From Enchytraeus crypticus (taxonomy: Eukaryota > Annelida > Clitellata > Enchytraeida > Enchytraeidae): 64,000 bases of DNA. The notes beneath the pieces are model-generated. The model was not told where the DNA came from. It saw only the letters and a program-made list of their open reading frames with translations, and made no database searches. The stretch spans positions 750,001 to 814,000 of the forward strand of contig CAJHZI010000424.1 in assembly GCA_905160935.1 (NCBI GenBank). The letters are read 5' to 3'. The position numbers and the translations under genes are program-made. Below, piece after piece: positions 44,986 through 58,059 of the stretch; position 1 is the stretch's first letter; the number at the start of each line of letters is the position of its first letter.

Positions 44986-45699
44986 TATCCCCTCTAATGC
45001 CCCAAGCCAGTTTTCAGTAAATAATTTTGTGAAACTTTTGAGAAAATTAAGAAAATGTGAAAATGTGAATGGCAAGATAGATTCGTTGTTTGCATCCTGA
45101 CTAATAACATGAAGATCTCCGTCTCACTTCTCCAACCTCTCTACACTTCGGAATATAAATGCCGCAACGGATTCCGTGGCAGAGGAGATTAAGTAAATTT
45201 AATTAAAATGCCACGGTGAGCACGCCTCCGGGTCAATGACATAGTTTCTGTGCAAATTCGGAGCTAAAACTATTTGCAGTTTTTTTCAAATATTTTAAAA
45301 AACAAAATAGTTTTCAAATGTATTACCTAAAGGCTGATAATGAATAGATCAATCATAGAAGCTAACCGTTAGAATTTTTAGAATTCGCGAATAGAAGCTA
45401 GCGTTAGAATTTAGCCGTTAGAATTTTTTTCATCATGTTGCTATCTGGTAAGTCAACTTATTCAAACATGCACGGGTCATTATTTCTTCTCTATTTTTCT
45501 CGAAGGTATCATTGTGTCTGTAAAATAAGGTATAGCTAATATGTAACAGAGCTATAGCCAAGTTTAACTTCACTTTCCTACTCGATTGCAAGTCAGTGAC
45601 GATAGAGCACTGGATATGAATAAGGCACCTTCTGATTCGGTATCGAATAATCTGTCAACGTGCCACCGCTTCAAATCGGTTCAAAGCTACCAAGTATCA

Positions 45700-45715
45700 C
45701 CAGATAATCATCATC

Positions 45716-45751
<36 letters not shown>

Positions 45752-45870
45752 GTCACCGTCATCATCATCATCATTTTAATCATCATAATCATAATAATCA
45801 TCATCATCAACATCATCATCATCATCCTTTCTTGAATCCCAGCCTAGAAAAGGTCGGGACTATGGCTTGA
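45700..45870 (-). repeat. (ATC)n with SINE-1 tail
   Basis: About 120 bases of (CAT)n lead into ctttcttgaatcccagcc and aaggtcgggac. The His-rich open frame is repeat translation. Confidence 0.75.
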
Positions 45871-45904
45871 TTGGGATTTACCAGAGTTACTTCTTCGGTT
45901 AATT

Positions 45905-46137
45905 TATCAGTGCTCCCCGTGTTGTGTCCGGATCGTTTGAAGAATTTGACCAACCGGTGACTGCACGTGTCGTAGAAGGCGATTAAAGCACTAAGATCCA
46001 TACCAACGTCAGAAAGGGCATTCGGTTGGTGAGCGCCTAGGCTCCAGTAATTGCCTCAAAACTTAAAGGAATGGATAAATGAAAGTCAATTCGTATCCTG
46101 ACCCTGGTTACACTGGGATTTAAGGGAAAATGGTGAT
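45905..46137 (+). repeat. mosaic SINE-1, near full length
   Basis: Head ccccgtgttgtgtccgg ... gaagaatttgaccaacc ... cgtgtcgtagaaggcgattaaagc. Body aacgtcagaaagggcattcgg and tgagcgcctaggctcc. Tail tacactgggatttaaggga. It points away from the tail at 45700..45870, making a head-to-head pair. Confidence 0.8.
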
Positions 46138-46955
46138 GACTAAAAATATATCAGTGTTTTTCATATTAGGATCGAAAATCAACCCTTACGCAATCTTGTC
46201 CTCTGGTATTGCGCAACCCCTCGCCGCAGATAATACTCACCCCGCGATAGGCTGAATAATTATAGTGAACAGATATCACAAAGTCTACATTACTAATTAA
46301 TTATATACATACATTCTCTAAATGCACATCACATTGTCAAAAAAATCTTTACCGAATAATACATTTCAATTTAAACACAGTTATTTTTTAAACTGTATTC
46401 GCATAACATAAAAATATTCTATAAAAGATCGATGTCCGTCGAAAACAATGACATTGACATTGACGTTAATTACATAACGCTCTGCATCATACTACACATT
46501 ATGATTACACAGGCCAACAAACAACCACACACGATTTGAGCAATAAACCTTCTCTTGTTAAAACGATTATCTTGAAATAGTTGACGCAATAGGCCGGCAG
46601 TACCGATTGCATATAGCGGAAATTAAACATAGCTGAATTGAAACACATAACTTCCGGCTAGGGATACGCGAAAAACATGATTAAGAAATCCAGGAAAAAT
46701 AATCGCTAAGATCATTTTACATTGAATTGCTCTCATAACTAAAACTTTCTGTATTAAACTCATGTAGCAGCCCCTGTATATGAATTGGCTAATATTTAAA
46801 AGCTATGAAATCTATTTGAAGTGCAGTTTTCGTAACGAAAGTGACTATATAAGTTACGGTAAAGCGTATCCATTTTGTACACATGCTTGCATGTTTACCC
46901 GACAAACTTGCAACCGGATGGGTCACCAGCTGTTACCAAGGTGATAATATCTCTT
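46138..46955. other. intergenic, nothing recognised
   Basis: No coding or repeat signature seen. Confidence 0.4.
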
Positions 46956-46959
46956 TTTC

Positions 46960-47062
46960 TCTTAGAGTATGACCTATCGGCAGGTCCTTGGCATATGACT
47001 CTTCTAACCAATTCTATCCTAAGCCTTCCATTTATCTCCATGTAAGAATTTGGTATACTCTC
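46960..47062 (-). repeat. short LINE/SINE tail of a related family
   Basis: tctcttagagtatgacctatcggcaggtccttgg, then a tail block unlike the main LINE. It abuts the full LINE's 3' end. Confidence 0.5.
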
Positions 47063-47065
47063 TCT

Positions 47066-50000
47066 TCGTGCACTGCCTAGTGGCAGGTCCATGGTACATA
47101 ACGCCTCCACTCTTCACTGTCTTCCGCCTTCCTCTTCATTTCCACATATGAGTGGGTCTTTAAATCATCTAACATACCTAATCTCGGCCTGCCCCTGCCT
47201 CTTTTTCCTTCCATTCTACCTTCTATGACCTCTTTTAATAGACCTTCCCCCCTTAGAATGTATCCTATCCATCTCTTCTTCCTATTTCTTAATACATTTA
47301 TCAACTGCCTATCTGTGCCAACTCTCTCCAGGACTTCCTCATTTGTAACCTTTTGAGTCTAGCTAATCCTCTCCACTCTTCTCCAAATCCACATTTCCAA
47401 TGCCTCCAGTTTCCTAATATCTTCCTTTTCTTAAGGTCCATGTTTCACATCCATATAATAGCGTGGTCCAAACCAAAGTTTTCACTATCTTTATCTTTGT
47501 GTCTTTCTTTAGACTTTTTGTTAATAGTTCTTTTCTTACCAAAGGCCGCTTTTGCTTGTGCAATCCTACTGCATATTGTCTCACATTCCCATCATCGGTT
47601 ATAGTATGACCCAAATATTGAAACTCCTTACCTGTTCCAATTTCGTACCATTTATTGTGATATTAACTTCACCTTTATTATTGGACACTCTCATAACCTT
47701 GGTCTTTTTTATATGATCTTCATGCCATATCTTAGGGCCGTATCATTCAGCCTATCCATTATCTTCTGCAATCCAATCTCGCTGCCCGCTACCATTCCTT
47801 GGTCATCTGCAAATCGTACATCTTGTAACAAATTCCCTCCTACTTTTATTCCTTCTTCCAAGTCTTCCATGGCTTCCTCCATCATTGCCTCAGCGTAAAT
47901 GTTAAACAGCAGCGGCGAAATGCTACAACCTTGTCTTACTCCAGGTCCTATTTCACCTTCTTCTGAGTATTCTTGTTGGGTTTTGATTACTGCTCGTTGA
48001 TTCATGTTCAAGTTCAAAATTAGTCTTCTATCTCTGCAGTCAATTCCTATTCTTTTTAAAATATTCATCATCGTTATCCAATCAATCCTGTCAAAGGCCT
48101 TCTCGAAGTCTACAAAGCATACAAAAACGTAATTTCCTTATTCTAAGCTTCTTTTGCAAAGAACCCGCATTACTCCTATTGCTTCTCTTGTGCCGCATCC
48201 TTTCCTAAAACCAAATTGTGTCTTGCTCAGTATCATCTCTGCTTTCGACTGAATGCGATTATTTACTATCTTTAAAAAGATCATCGATGCATGAGGTATT
48301 AAGCTGATTGTCCTGTAATCCCAACACTCCACAGCATTGGCTTTTTTGGGAATTGGAATCATCACTGACTTGGTAAAGTCATATGGCCAAATACCTGTAC
48401 TGTACACATCCATACATACCTCCATTAACATTTTGAGTGTTTCTCCTTCCAACATTTTCAAGAATTCTGCTGGGATTTCATCTATTCCGGCTGCCTTCCC
48501 CTTCTTCATACTGTTAATTGCAGAATGAATTTCCTCCTTCATTAAATCGGGGCCCCTTTTATCGTCTTCTATGATATTCTCTTCTTCTATTTTAAAATCC
48601 TCTTGAACTGGTTTCCCAGCCTTATCATACAATTCCTCTACATATTCTTTCCATCTTTCTTTTACTTCTTTCAGCTTTGTCTTCAATTCCCCATCTTTAC
48701 CCATTATACTAATGTTCTTTGCATCTCCTTTCTTTTCTTATCGGTTCTTGTTAATATCATGACTTCCTGGTATAATACATCCGGCCTCCCTCTTCTATCA
48801 TATTCTGCTAAATCATAACATTTTTCACTCCACCAATGATCTTTTGCTTTGTCTGTAATTCTTCTAAGTTCACTGTTTAAGATTCTATATTTCCTTCGGC
48901 CATGACTGGTGTCAATAATTTTCCATTTCCTCCTTTCATCCATTTTGTCTAGCATCTCGCTTGTGATCCAAGGTTTTTTAGCTGTATTTGCTTTAAGAAA
49001 GCCATAAACTTCTTTTGCACCTATTTTAATAGATTCCTTTAGCTGACACCATCTTTCATTTACCCCTGTTCTTTCGTGGTCCTTCATTTCCTTAACTTTT
49101 CTTTCCACTGCTTTCTGAAACTGACTTCTTTTCTCGCTCAATCCGTTCAAATTCCATCTCCTACTGCTTTTCTTCTTAAGTATTTTCTTCAGCTGAAGCC
49201 CTACTTTTACCATTAGATTGTGGTCTGAATTAATATCGGCTCCTGGATAGGCCCTTGAATTCTTCACATTATTCCTGTACTGTTGCTTTATCAGAATATA
49301 ATCTCTCTGACATCTTCCCTCGTCTCCGGTGCTTCCTGGTTTCTTCCATGTATAACGCCTTCTCTTCTCATCTTTGAACCGAGTGTTGGACACCACTAAT
49401 ATCATTTTATTACAAAAGTCAACCAATTTCTGTCCTCTCTCATTTCTTTTTCCTAGACCATATTCCCCAACTTCATTTCCATCTCTCCTTTCACCCACCA
49501 CCGCGTTCCAATCCCCCATAACTATCACAGGATCTGTGGCTTTTTCTCCTTTAATCATTCCTTCTATTTTTTTTACAGCGCTTCAATTTCCTCATCCTCT
49601 GAGGCTGATGTAGGCATGTAGATTTGGATAAACACCAAATCTACTGGATCTGCTTTGATCCACACTGACATCAGTCTGTCACTGCACTGAAGAATCTTTG
49701 TTACTAGTTTACTTAAATTTCTATCCAATATCATAGCCACACCCTTCTCCCTTTTATCTCCTCCGGAGTAAATAACCCTGTACCCATCACTTATAAAATC
49801 TCCAGTTTCCAACCACCTTACTTCACTCATCCCTAGGACATTTATTTTACCTTTCTCCATTTCCCTCTTTACATTTTCTAACTTTCTCCTTTCACCCATA
49901 GTTTTCACATTCCATGTGCCCACACTTATCCTTTTAGGGCGCATGGAATGTCCTCCTGGTATATCTGTGGGGCACCCAAGGTGCCGTCTGGCCGTGGGAT

Positions 50001-50105
50001 TCTTACCACCCCTCCCCATTTAAGGGGTGCACGGGACTGGGGGCGCTCATTTTTGTCGTGATATACCATTATTTTATTGGGGGATGTGCTTTTTGACGAG
50101 ATGGG
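47066..50105 (-). mobile_element. RTE-like non-LTR retrotransposon, nearly full length
   Basis: 3' end at 47066 (cgtgcactgcctagtggcagg stem-loop, next to a CTCTCT run). 5' UTR around 50020..50105. A single-ORF architecture, APE endonuclease then RT, in about 3 kb fits the RTE group, as do craniofacial-development-protein-2-like endonuclease motifs. At least ten 3' fragments of the same family lie in this window. Confidence 0.85.
47709..50019 (-). pseudogene. RTE-like ORF: APE endonuclease and reverse transcriptase (frameshifted)
   Basis: Read on - in four frames (50019..49573, 49558..48704, 48704..48138, about 48122..47709). Endonuclease: ISVGTWNVKTMGERRKLENV, VLGMSEVRWLETGDF, YSGGDKREKGVAMI, then VIVMGDWNAVVGERRDGNEVG and a terminal INSDHNLMVKV. 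Linker is Lys/Arg-rich. RT: KKGKAAGIDEIPAEFLK, VMIPIPKKANAVECWDYRTI, FGFRKGCGTREAIG, CFVDFEKAFDRIDW, GVRQGCSISPLLFNIYAEAMM and the active site FADD near 47815. Further tail peptides (FQYLGHTITDDG, LLYGCETWTLRK, RKKRWIGYILRGEGLL, GRPRLGMLDD) continue to 47077 in other frames. Catalytic motifs are kept, so decay is moderate. Confidence 0.87.
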
Positions 50106-50298
50106 CCCCCTATGCCTTCCTCAGCTTTGACTGACATTTACCGGGCAGGGGGCGTCTATCCCTGAGAAAACTATCCTGTTTACCCTTGTTTGTTTGGTAT
50201 ACTATCAAGTCATTTAACATCCAATGTTTCGGTCTGCTTCTACCATTTACCTCTTTCATTTGCATTCTTCCTTCTATTACACTCCTCAGAAAACCATC
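50106..50298 (-). mobile_element. second RTE-like LINE tail fragment
   Basis: On - it reads KRDGFLRSVIEGRMQMKEVNG then RSRPKHWMLNDL, parallel to the LINE tail [26 protein letters not shown] but diverged. It abuts the 5' side of the full LINE. Confidence 0.65.
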
Positions 50299-50527
50299 CC
50301 TTTTATAGTATGTTATATTCAACTTTTCTTTCTATTTATTTTCAAAATTTCATAGCTGTCGGTCTGTATCAGCTCTCTCAAGAACTCTTAATTTGTTAAT
50401 CCACCATTCTACCACTCAATGGTGGATCTACAAATTAAGAGTTCTTGAGATAGCTGGTACAGACCGACAGTTATTAAATTTTGAAAATAAATAGAAAGAA
50501 AAGTTGAATATAACATACTATAAAAGG
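50299..50527. repeat. fold-back inverted repeat, 110-base arms
   Basis: Arms 50299..50408 and 50418..50527 pair along their whole length with few mismatches around a 9-base loop. Matching blocks include tcaagaactcttaatttgt, ctgtcggtctgta and ttcaacttttctttctattt with their complements. Confidence 0.95.
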
Positions 50528-51029
50528 TTCGCTATTCTATTCTGTAAATTTAACTCCTGCCGTCCACCGCTTAGGATAACACTTCGAAATTATTTCTTTC
50601 TCAGCAACACTTCCGTCTGCTATTCAATGTTTCCCAGCACTCGAGCCATTTAGAAAAAACTAAATTGTTTAAATCAAACTATTCCTTGGAAAATGTAATC
50701 TATCCATTATTATATTGTAGCTTTTTGAAAACCACAAATATCCATGGCACTTACTTTAAATACCTCCGTCAGACCTACTCTCACTCTCAAATTACTCTCT
50801 GATCCTTCAAGCCCAGTCCTCGTTTCCCTCTCCATCATCCTCCAAAACTACCCTTTCTTTTCCTCCAACCTCATCATATTCCATTACAAATTCTGTTTGT
50901 AACACGACACGCATATTTTCTTTAATCTTAATACAACTTAATCCATGACAAAGTTATCCACTGAGTCAACATCTTTATCAGTATATGAACTTTTGTTCTA
51001 ATTCATGTATATTCTCGTGACTTCTCGTG
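50528..51029. other. intergenic, nothing recognised
   Basis: No firm signature. Parts may be decayed LINE. Confidence 0.35.
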
Positions 51030-51210
51030 ACAGAATCATGTATTTGTTACAAACGAATACATGTAAGTGCTCTGACAGAAATCAATCCATTCTTTGTCTG
51101 GCTCATTTCATACTCAAACTTCAAACGTACCAACTTCATTTTCATCTCTTCCTTTTGCTATCATCGCGTTTCAGTCTCCCATAATTATGACTTGATATAG
51201 TGATCCCGAG
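51030..51210 (-). mobile_element. RTE-like LINE endonuclease fragment (decayed)
   Basis: cagaatcatgtatttgttacaaacg, accaacttcattttcatctc and gcgtttcagtctcccataatt parallel 23085..23310 and 49370..49530. Confidence 0.6.
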
Positions 51211-51419
51211 CACAGAACGCGAAAATGATGACTGCAACAGTATATAAATAATTACAGATATTCCCAACTCAACGAATGTGCATAGAAGCCAAATGAATAT
51301 TTTGGTTTAATTTGGGAATTTCTTAGTTTCTTCATATTTTCCAAAATGAAGAACGTAACAAGAGTTCATCATCTAAGGGAATCAGAGACGTCCAAGAGGA
51401 ACATATAACTACAGGCAGT

Positions 51420-51630
51420 TCTACACCACCACCACTTCTACACCACCACTAGTTTTACACCACCACTTCTACACCACCGCTAGTTCTACACCACCACCAG
51501 CTCTACACCGCCATCAGTTCTACACTACCACCAGTTCTACACCACCACCAGTTCTACACCACCACCAGTTCTACACCACCACCAGTTCTACATCATCATC
51601 AGTTCTGCACCACCACTAGTTCTACACTAC
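51420..51630. repeat. 17-bp minisatellite (agttctacaccaccacc)
   Basis: About a dozen units with small length variants. Confidence 0.92.
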
Positions 51631-51635
51631 GCAAT

Positions 51636-51650
51636 ATATACATGTATATA

Positions 51651-51690
<40 letters not shown>
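51636..51690. repeat. (TA)n microsatellite
   Basis: Interrupted TA run followed by a T-run. Confidence 0.95.
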
Positions 51691-51693
<3 letters not shown>

Positions 51694-52914
51694 TAAAGAT
51701 AAAATCTGAAAGTCTCGAACAATTACTGACAGGGGCGAATTTCTGGGGGTCGGGGGGTTCGACCCGATTGGCAGATGTGTGACTTATCTTGACTAAAGTT
51801 TTAACTTTCCCAGTTTTAACACTAGCCATACGATACGATATGATAGAATATTGTTACAACACAGTGAATATTTAACGTCCAATTCATCACCTGGCAGTGA
51901 TGCCAGGTTCAAACAGCAAGAGATTTTGGTACGTTTACTTCTTTCTACTGATACTGAAATAATTTTTATTATTTATTTAGAATTTTTACTAGAAATGATG
52001 CCAGATCTTGACGTGTCTCAAAACAGACCCATGCAGGGGCCTTCTCTTAAACACTCTGCAAGTTTCAATGACGCACGTGTGCGTGTAGTTCTAGAATTAT
52101 TATTATTTTCTAGAATCTACTTGTATTTCTAAGTATTGAATGTGAAGCAAATAGACGAACATAGCGCATGTATACCTGTTGGACTGTCAACATATCATAC
52201 ACTTGTAGGTAACTAATTAACTAATGTATGTGCACTACACATGCAATGACAGCATCATGAGAAACCCTACATGCGACCGAAACTGGTCAGCTCCTTTTCT
52301 TTCAAAAAGATAATTTCCGTCTACAAATCAACCAGAAATATGACAGGAGAATATTGCACTAGTTTTGTTTATGACGTAATCATTTCGCAACTACATGTAT
52401 ATCAGGAATGACTTTGCAACAAAGAGAGCATAAAAAGATAATTGGAGTAAAAAGTCAACATGCATAATAGTGAAGTGACCAATTATGTCGATATCTATCA
52501 TTTTCAATACCACATGTTTAATCCGTTAGGTAGTTTAGACAATTTTCCGTATAACCAGTCTTGTAAATGTCCTAGATTTTACCCTCAGATCAGTGTGGCT
52601 GGGAATCGTTGAAGAAATTAAACTAGCAAATTAAATACTAATCAGAATTTGGATTTACCCGAATATAATGATTATTTATGTTAAAATAAGTATTCAACTG
52701 ATAACAATGATTCATTGGCATGCATTCTGTATACATTTTGGTGCTGTTTTAAAATTATATGTTTTAACTAAGGCACAGTAGTAGAAACTTTAAACGTATT
52801 TGTTTTGATACACATTTTATATGTTATGTTGCTGATGATCGAGTTGAAATGTAATAAGTGTATCTGTGTATGTTTTTAGCATGAAATGAAGAATAGTGAT
52901 ATATAGTGCATTGC
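51691..52914. other. intergenic, nothing firm
   Basis: A faint SINE-B-like block (tttaacgtccaattcatcacc) lies near 51870. No gene recognised. Confidence 0.4.
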
Positions 52915-53365
52915 TATCCTAGTGCACTGCCTACTGGCAGGTCCATGGCGTATAACGCCTCCGCGATTCTCTGTCTTCCGTTTTCCTCTTCATGTCTACA
53001 TATGAGTGAATCTTTAAATCATCTAACATTCCTAATTTCGGCCTGCCTCTGCCTATATTTCCTTCCATTCTGCCTTCTATGTCCTCTTTTAGTAAACTTC
53101 CCCTTTAGAATATATGCTATCCATCTCTTCTTCCTATTTCTTAATACATTTATCAACTGTCTATCTGTGCCAACTCTCTCCACAACTTCCTCATTTGTAA
53201 CCTTTTGAGTCCAGCTAATCCTCTCCATTCTCCTCCAAATCCATATTTCCAATGCCTTCAGTTTCCCGATATATTCTTTCCTTAAGGTCCATGTTTCACA
53301 TCCATATAATAGCATGGTCCAGACCAAGGTTTTCACTATATTTATCTTGGCGTCTTTCTTTAGAC
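52915..53365 (-). mobile_element. RTE-like LINE 3' fragment
   Basis: From the 3' tip tagtgcactgcctactggcagg back to the WTMLLYGCETWTLRK region, about 450 bp. A (TA)n run at 53366..53386 sits at the truncation point. Confidence 0.85.
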
Positions 53366-53388
53366 TTATATATATATATATATATGTA

Positions 53389-53714
53389 TAAAGGAATTTT
53401 ATATTGAGCTGCTTTAATCGAAAATAAGAAGACAGGAAGTTGGATCAATATGAATAAAGGTAAAATTAAAAACGTGAAATAACTTACATGTGGACTGTTA
53501 GTAAAATACGGGTGCACTAAAGAATCTATATTGGGTCTGTAATGTTATTGTATAATTTATTGATTTAATTAATTAAAATTTATACAAAGAATATAAATTT
53601 GTCCACTTTAGAATTTATTGTATAATTTTACGAATTGGAAATTTGTAAAGGTTCATGAAGGTACATATAAGCTGATACAAATGACTTGAAATGAGACTAT
53701 ATATTTTTCATAAT
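53389..53714. other. AT-rich, nothing recognised
   Basis: No coding or repeat signature seen. Confidence 0.4.
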
Positions 53715-53945
53715 CGTTATCATCATCATCATCATCATCATTATCTTCCCTTGAATCCCAGTTTATCTAGTGTCGGGACACGAATAGATCTAAACTTTCC
53801 CATCCTTTTTAGAAAATTGTGTAGCATACCGAATGCTATATCTAGCATCGGTTTGAATCTTAACAAATTGCAGTGCTTTGTCGCCTTCTTCGACACGTGC
53901 ATTCTCCAGTTGCTTTTGTTTCAGCAACCCGGACAGAACACAGGT
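53715..53945 (-). repeat. mosaic SINE-1, near full length
   Basis: (CAT)n, tail cccttgaatcccagttta, then body, then head ending cgacacgtgcattctcc ... gcaacccggacagaacacagg. Confidence 0.8.
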
Positions 53946-53959
53946 AAGACTATATAGTC

Positions 53960-54110
53960 TCAAGCCTTACAACACTATTACTTGGATGAGTGACCATCTT
54001 GGAAGACCGAGTGTTGTTTGACAGCTTTGAAAGAACTAAACCCAGAATGATGGAAGATTATTCATATATATCCACCGATTGCAACCGATGCACTAACAAA
54101 AGGCAACGAT
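53960..54110 (+). repeat. 5S-rRNA-derived SINE
   Basis: ttacttggatgagtgaccatcttgg, agaccgagtgttg, then the body (gatggaagattattca, ccgattgcaaccgatgcac). Directly abuts the SINE-1 head. Confidence 0.7.
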
Positions 54111-54497
54111 TTCCAATATCCTTGAATTTATGAAGAAACTAAATCTATAGAAAGAGAAATTAAGCAAGGAAACACTGTCACATGAGCGCAAGTCATACAT
54201 GTATGTATAATTATACAAAAACACAAAACCTACTTAATTTGCTAAATTGTGGCATCATTGAACTACCCCCCCCCCCCATATCGTGCTCCTAAGTGATAAA
54301 GAGAGAGAAGTTATTGCAATGAGCAATAAATCATTGTAAAAAGTTATTATCTTTTTACTAAAGTTTTTCATACGCTCGTCCAAGTATTAAGAAAAGAAGA
54401 AAGGTTTTAAAGGACTTCTGGATATAATGATTATACATGCAAATAATTAATTAATAGTTAGGTCACGTAAAGATTTTCATATATAAGACTACAACAT

Positions 54498-54620
54498 AGT
54501 TTAACGTCAGTTTCTTGTCACGACATGTCAGTGACGGAGAGAGAGCACAGTATTTGAATTCTTAACCCACTGAGCGTCAGTCGGACAAGTTACAGATATG
54601 CCACCAGCTAAGCCCAGCAA
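54498..54620 (-). repeat. tRNA-derived SINE, diverged
   Basis: gtttaacgtcagtttcttg, catgtcagtgacgg, tatttgaattcttaaccc, gtcggacaagttac and atgccaccagct follow the order of the reverse SINE copies. Confidence 0.6.
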
Positions 54621-54899
54621 GCCATTAGAGATAAATGAACTACCTCCATCACAGCAGGCTATGAATGTTTGTCTGTACTACTGTATATTTAGGTTCAGTG
54701 AATTCTGAAGGCAGTGGCTGGATTGACATCCGCCTCGAAGCATCACGTGGTGTCGACAGAGTGTGCTGCAACTTGTGTCTAACTGTAGGAGTGTGGCAAA
54801 GTCCACAAGCTTTTCAGTTAGCACACAAAGATAAGTCCATAAAAGAGGATATATATTTTTGTAGATTGCATGTTAATAATTTCTATAAATACAATATAT

Positions 54900-55051
54900 A
54901 GGCTACCAATTTCCACATACTACACTGTATAAACCAGTTTCCGTATACTACACTGTTATACCAGTTATCTAATACTACACTGCATATACAAGTCATCGTA
55001 TGCTACACTGTACATACCTGTTATCGTAAACTACACTAGATATACATGTAT

Positions 55052-55116
<65 letters not shown>

Positions 55117-55275
55117 CCAGTTATCGTATACTGCACTGTTATACCAGTTATCATAAACTACACTGCATATACCAATTATCATAAACTACACTACACATAC
55201 CAGTTATCGTTAACTACACTATATATATATGTATATACCAGTTATCGTATGCTGCACTGCATATATCAGTTCAAC
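54900..55275. repeat. 26-30-bp minisatellite interrupted by (TA)n
   Basis: Units of taccagttatcgtatactac plus actg/tatata. A (TA)n run occupies about 55050..55110. Confidence 0.85.
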
Positions 55276-56089
55276 CACGACATGAAACGATATCAGCACT
55301 TTGGACAAGCAGTCCAGTAGATCAACTCCATTAGATAAGTTCTAAAAAAATTTTGATTAAATATACTTTGTTATTTAATTCTTTCAGAATGTATTTACAA
55401 TAAAATATACTTTAATTTAAAAATGTGATTAAATAATATATATAACTGTCAACCTATCAGTCAATAAGTATATTTATAAAGCGCTTCTCTATGATAAATG
55501 CCTCAATGGCGCTGAATGGACAGTGAAGGTCAAGTAGTCTGGTGGTATAATGCCACAGTCGGTGTAGCGACTAGTACTCTGCAAGTCAGGAGTATAACAG
55601 ACCAATCAAGTAAAACAAATAGAAATGTGTACTTAATATTTGACCATTTGGATTATTATTTTAAAATCCATGCAAAAACATTTCCAGAAGGTAAACAGAT
55701 GCAGTTGATCACGAATGGCATAAGATCCAGAAAACACTAAAAAAAGTAAATGCTTATGACGGTTATTAAAGCGTAAAGAAGCCTAAAGGGGTTTTCTATT
55801 CGTAGAAGTAAAGAATTCATTTAATCTGAGACAGTGTGTCATACCAAATAAATGAGCTTAATTACTCTAGTTGCTTTACGCTCGTGAGAATAAATCATTC
55901 AAGGCTTCTGAGAACATGTTGTGCAACAGTTACTGTTGAAAACTGCGTAAAATTACCACGTATTGAGCTTTTAATTTTAAACGAGAATATTTTTGTCACA
56001 AACAAATTTTTCGGTTAAAGACAAATCGTATCTTTTGCTTATCATGTATTTATTTCTAACTGTCCTTGCCTATCCCTTCTCTCTCGCTA
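55276..56089. other. intergenic, nothing recognised
   Basis: Short open frames here have no recognisable features. Confidence 0.4.
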
Positions 56090-56232
56090 TCCTTCTATGC
56101 TGCCTAACAGCAGGTCCATGGTATATAATCCTTCCTATTAATTTTATTCTCTCTTTTTTTGCTCATCTATATGTACAACTGCTTCAGCAATTCATCCATC
56201 ATCTCTATCCTTTTCTCTTTCTTCTTATTTGA
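56090..56232 (-). mobile_element. RTE-like LINE 3' tip (decayed)
   Basis: ttctatgctgcctaacagcaggtccatgg then text parallel to the LINE tail. Confidence 0.55.
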
Positions 56233-56264
56233 TTACATATTTAAGTAACCCAACCATCATTATA

Positions 56265-57025
56265 TCATCCACCTTATAGCATTCACCATCACTATATCTT
56301 CTACCATTTTAACTTCAACCACTATAACATCCACCATTATATCATCCACCATTGTAACATCCACCATTATATCATCCACCACTCTATTACCCACCATTAT
56401 AACTTCCACAATTACAACATCCACCATTATATCATCCACCATTATATCATCCACCATTATAACTTCCATAATTATAGCATACACCATTATAACTTCCACC
56501 ATTATATCATCCACCATTATATCTTCCACAATTATAACATACACCATTATAACTTCCACAATTATATCATCCACCATTATCCACCATTATATCATCCACC
56601 ATTATAACTTCCACCATTATATCATCCGCCATTATCCACCATTATATCATCCACCATTATAACTTCCACCATTATATAATCCACCATTATAACTTCCACC
56701 ATTATATCATTCACCATTATAACTTTCACAATTATAACATACACCATTATAACTTCCACCATTATATCATCCACCATTATAACTTCCACCATTATATCAT
56801 TCACCATTATAACTTCCACCATTATATCATACACCATTATAACTTCCACCATTATATCATTCACCATTATAACTTCCACAATTATAACATACACCATTAT
56901 AACTTCCACCATTATATCATCCACCATTATAACTTCCACCATTATATCATTCACCATTATAACTTCCACAATTATATCATACACCATTATATCATCCACC
57001 ATTACAACATCCACCATTAAAACAT
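56265..57025. repeat. 15-bp minisatellite (caccattataacttc / caccattatatcatc)
   Basis: About 50 units of two alternating types, giving a 30-bp sub-period. The MVDDIMVEVIM-type open frames on - are repeat translation. Confidence 0.95.
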
Positions 57026-57744
57026 GCTCTATCCAGCATTCATTATATTTCTAAGGGCATTTATTACATTAGCAATTGAGCATGTATGTGCACGATTCTC
57101 TTTGAATTGTGTCTGATATGGCTTTGGAGAGATGAAACAGACGTTAACATTGGCTTTACACCTTTTTTATCTATGTATCACCTATATTCAGTATGCAAAT
57201 AAGTATACGTGCACACATGCATTCAGTATGCCTACATACATGCATACTGGGTATGCATGCATAGTATTTAAAATGTTAAATACATAGACATTTTAATTAC
57301 TAAAACCATTTGATAGATATACACTTGAGAATTGCTCATACATAAAAGTTCATAATATTAATGGCGTCACTATTTTAAATTTCCAGATTCCAGTTTATAT
57401 TAGTCACTGACTAATATTTAAAATTTCGTTCAATGCACCAGAATTTTCCTCTCAAGTATTGAAAATAATAGCTTCTTGGAATGTTAAGAGCAATCAGAGG
57501 AATTTAATAAAAAGATGATGACTGATGTTGTAACAGGCGGTATATAATAAGAGCCTCTTACATCAGTGTATTAGACACAATCTGCTTATTTCTCAGTGTA
57601 TAGTTTTCAGCAGTTTCTTTTCATTCTTCAGTTTTAGCTTTTAATTTAAATTTTACTTGAAACATCTCGTTTCCTACCACCTGATTTATCTTCTAAACAT
57701 TTCATTGTTCATATAAGTGCCATCCGAGGGTGAGGGTAAAAAAT
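57026..57744. other. intergenic, nothing recognised
   Basis: No gene recognised. Confidence 0.4.
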
Positions 57745-57830
57745 AATAATAATAGCAATAATAATAATAATAATAATAATAATATTTTCGTCCGTTTTCT
57801 CATTCAAACGTAACAACACGGGCGTCAATT
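57745..57830 (-). repeat. (AAT)n with SINE-B tail
   Basis: (AAT)n then attttcgtccgttttctc and acacgggcgtc. Confidence 0.6.
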
Positions 57831-58059
57831 TAACTATTCAAGACAACTATTCAAATCAATTATTCAATCTTCCATTTCACTACTTTCAAATACTACTTTA
57901 AGTCAAATGACGTAATTTAAGAACACCTGCTGTGTATTTCTTTCAAATAATTAAATCTGAAATTTAGTGCTCAATTTAGCGAACGTCAAAAATCCAGGCC
58001 CTCGGCTACCCAAATGCAAATGCAATCTAGACATCATCACACGGTAGCCACTTCCAACT

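Noticed and set aside
45586-45870. His-rich metal-binding protein
   Set aside because: His codons come from (CAT)n at a SINE tail.
54665-54901. Possible small gene (78 residues)
   Set aside because: No domain, splice or repeat support; could not be distinguished from chance.
55516-55740. Possible small gene (74 residues)
   Set aside because: No recognisable motif or context.
56260-57017. Val/Met/Asp-rich repeat proteins on -
   Set aside because: 15-bp minisatellite translation.
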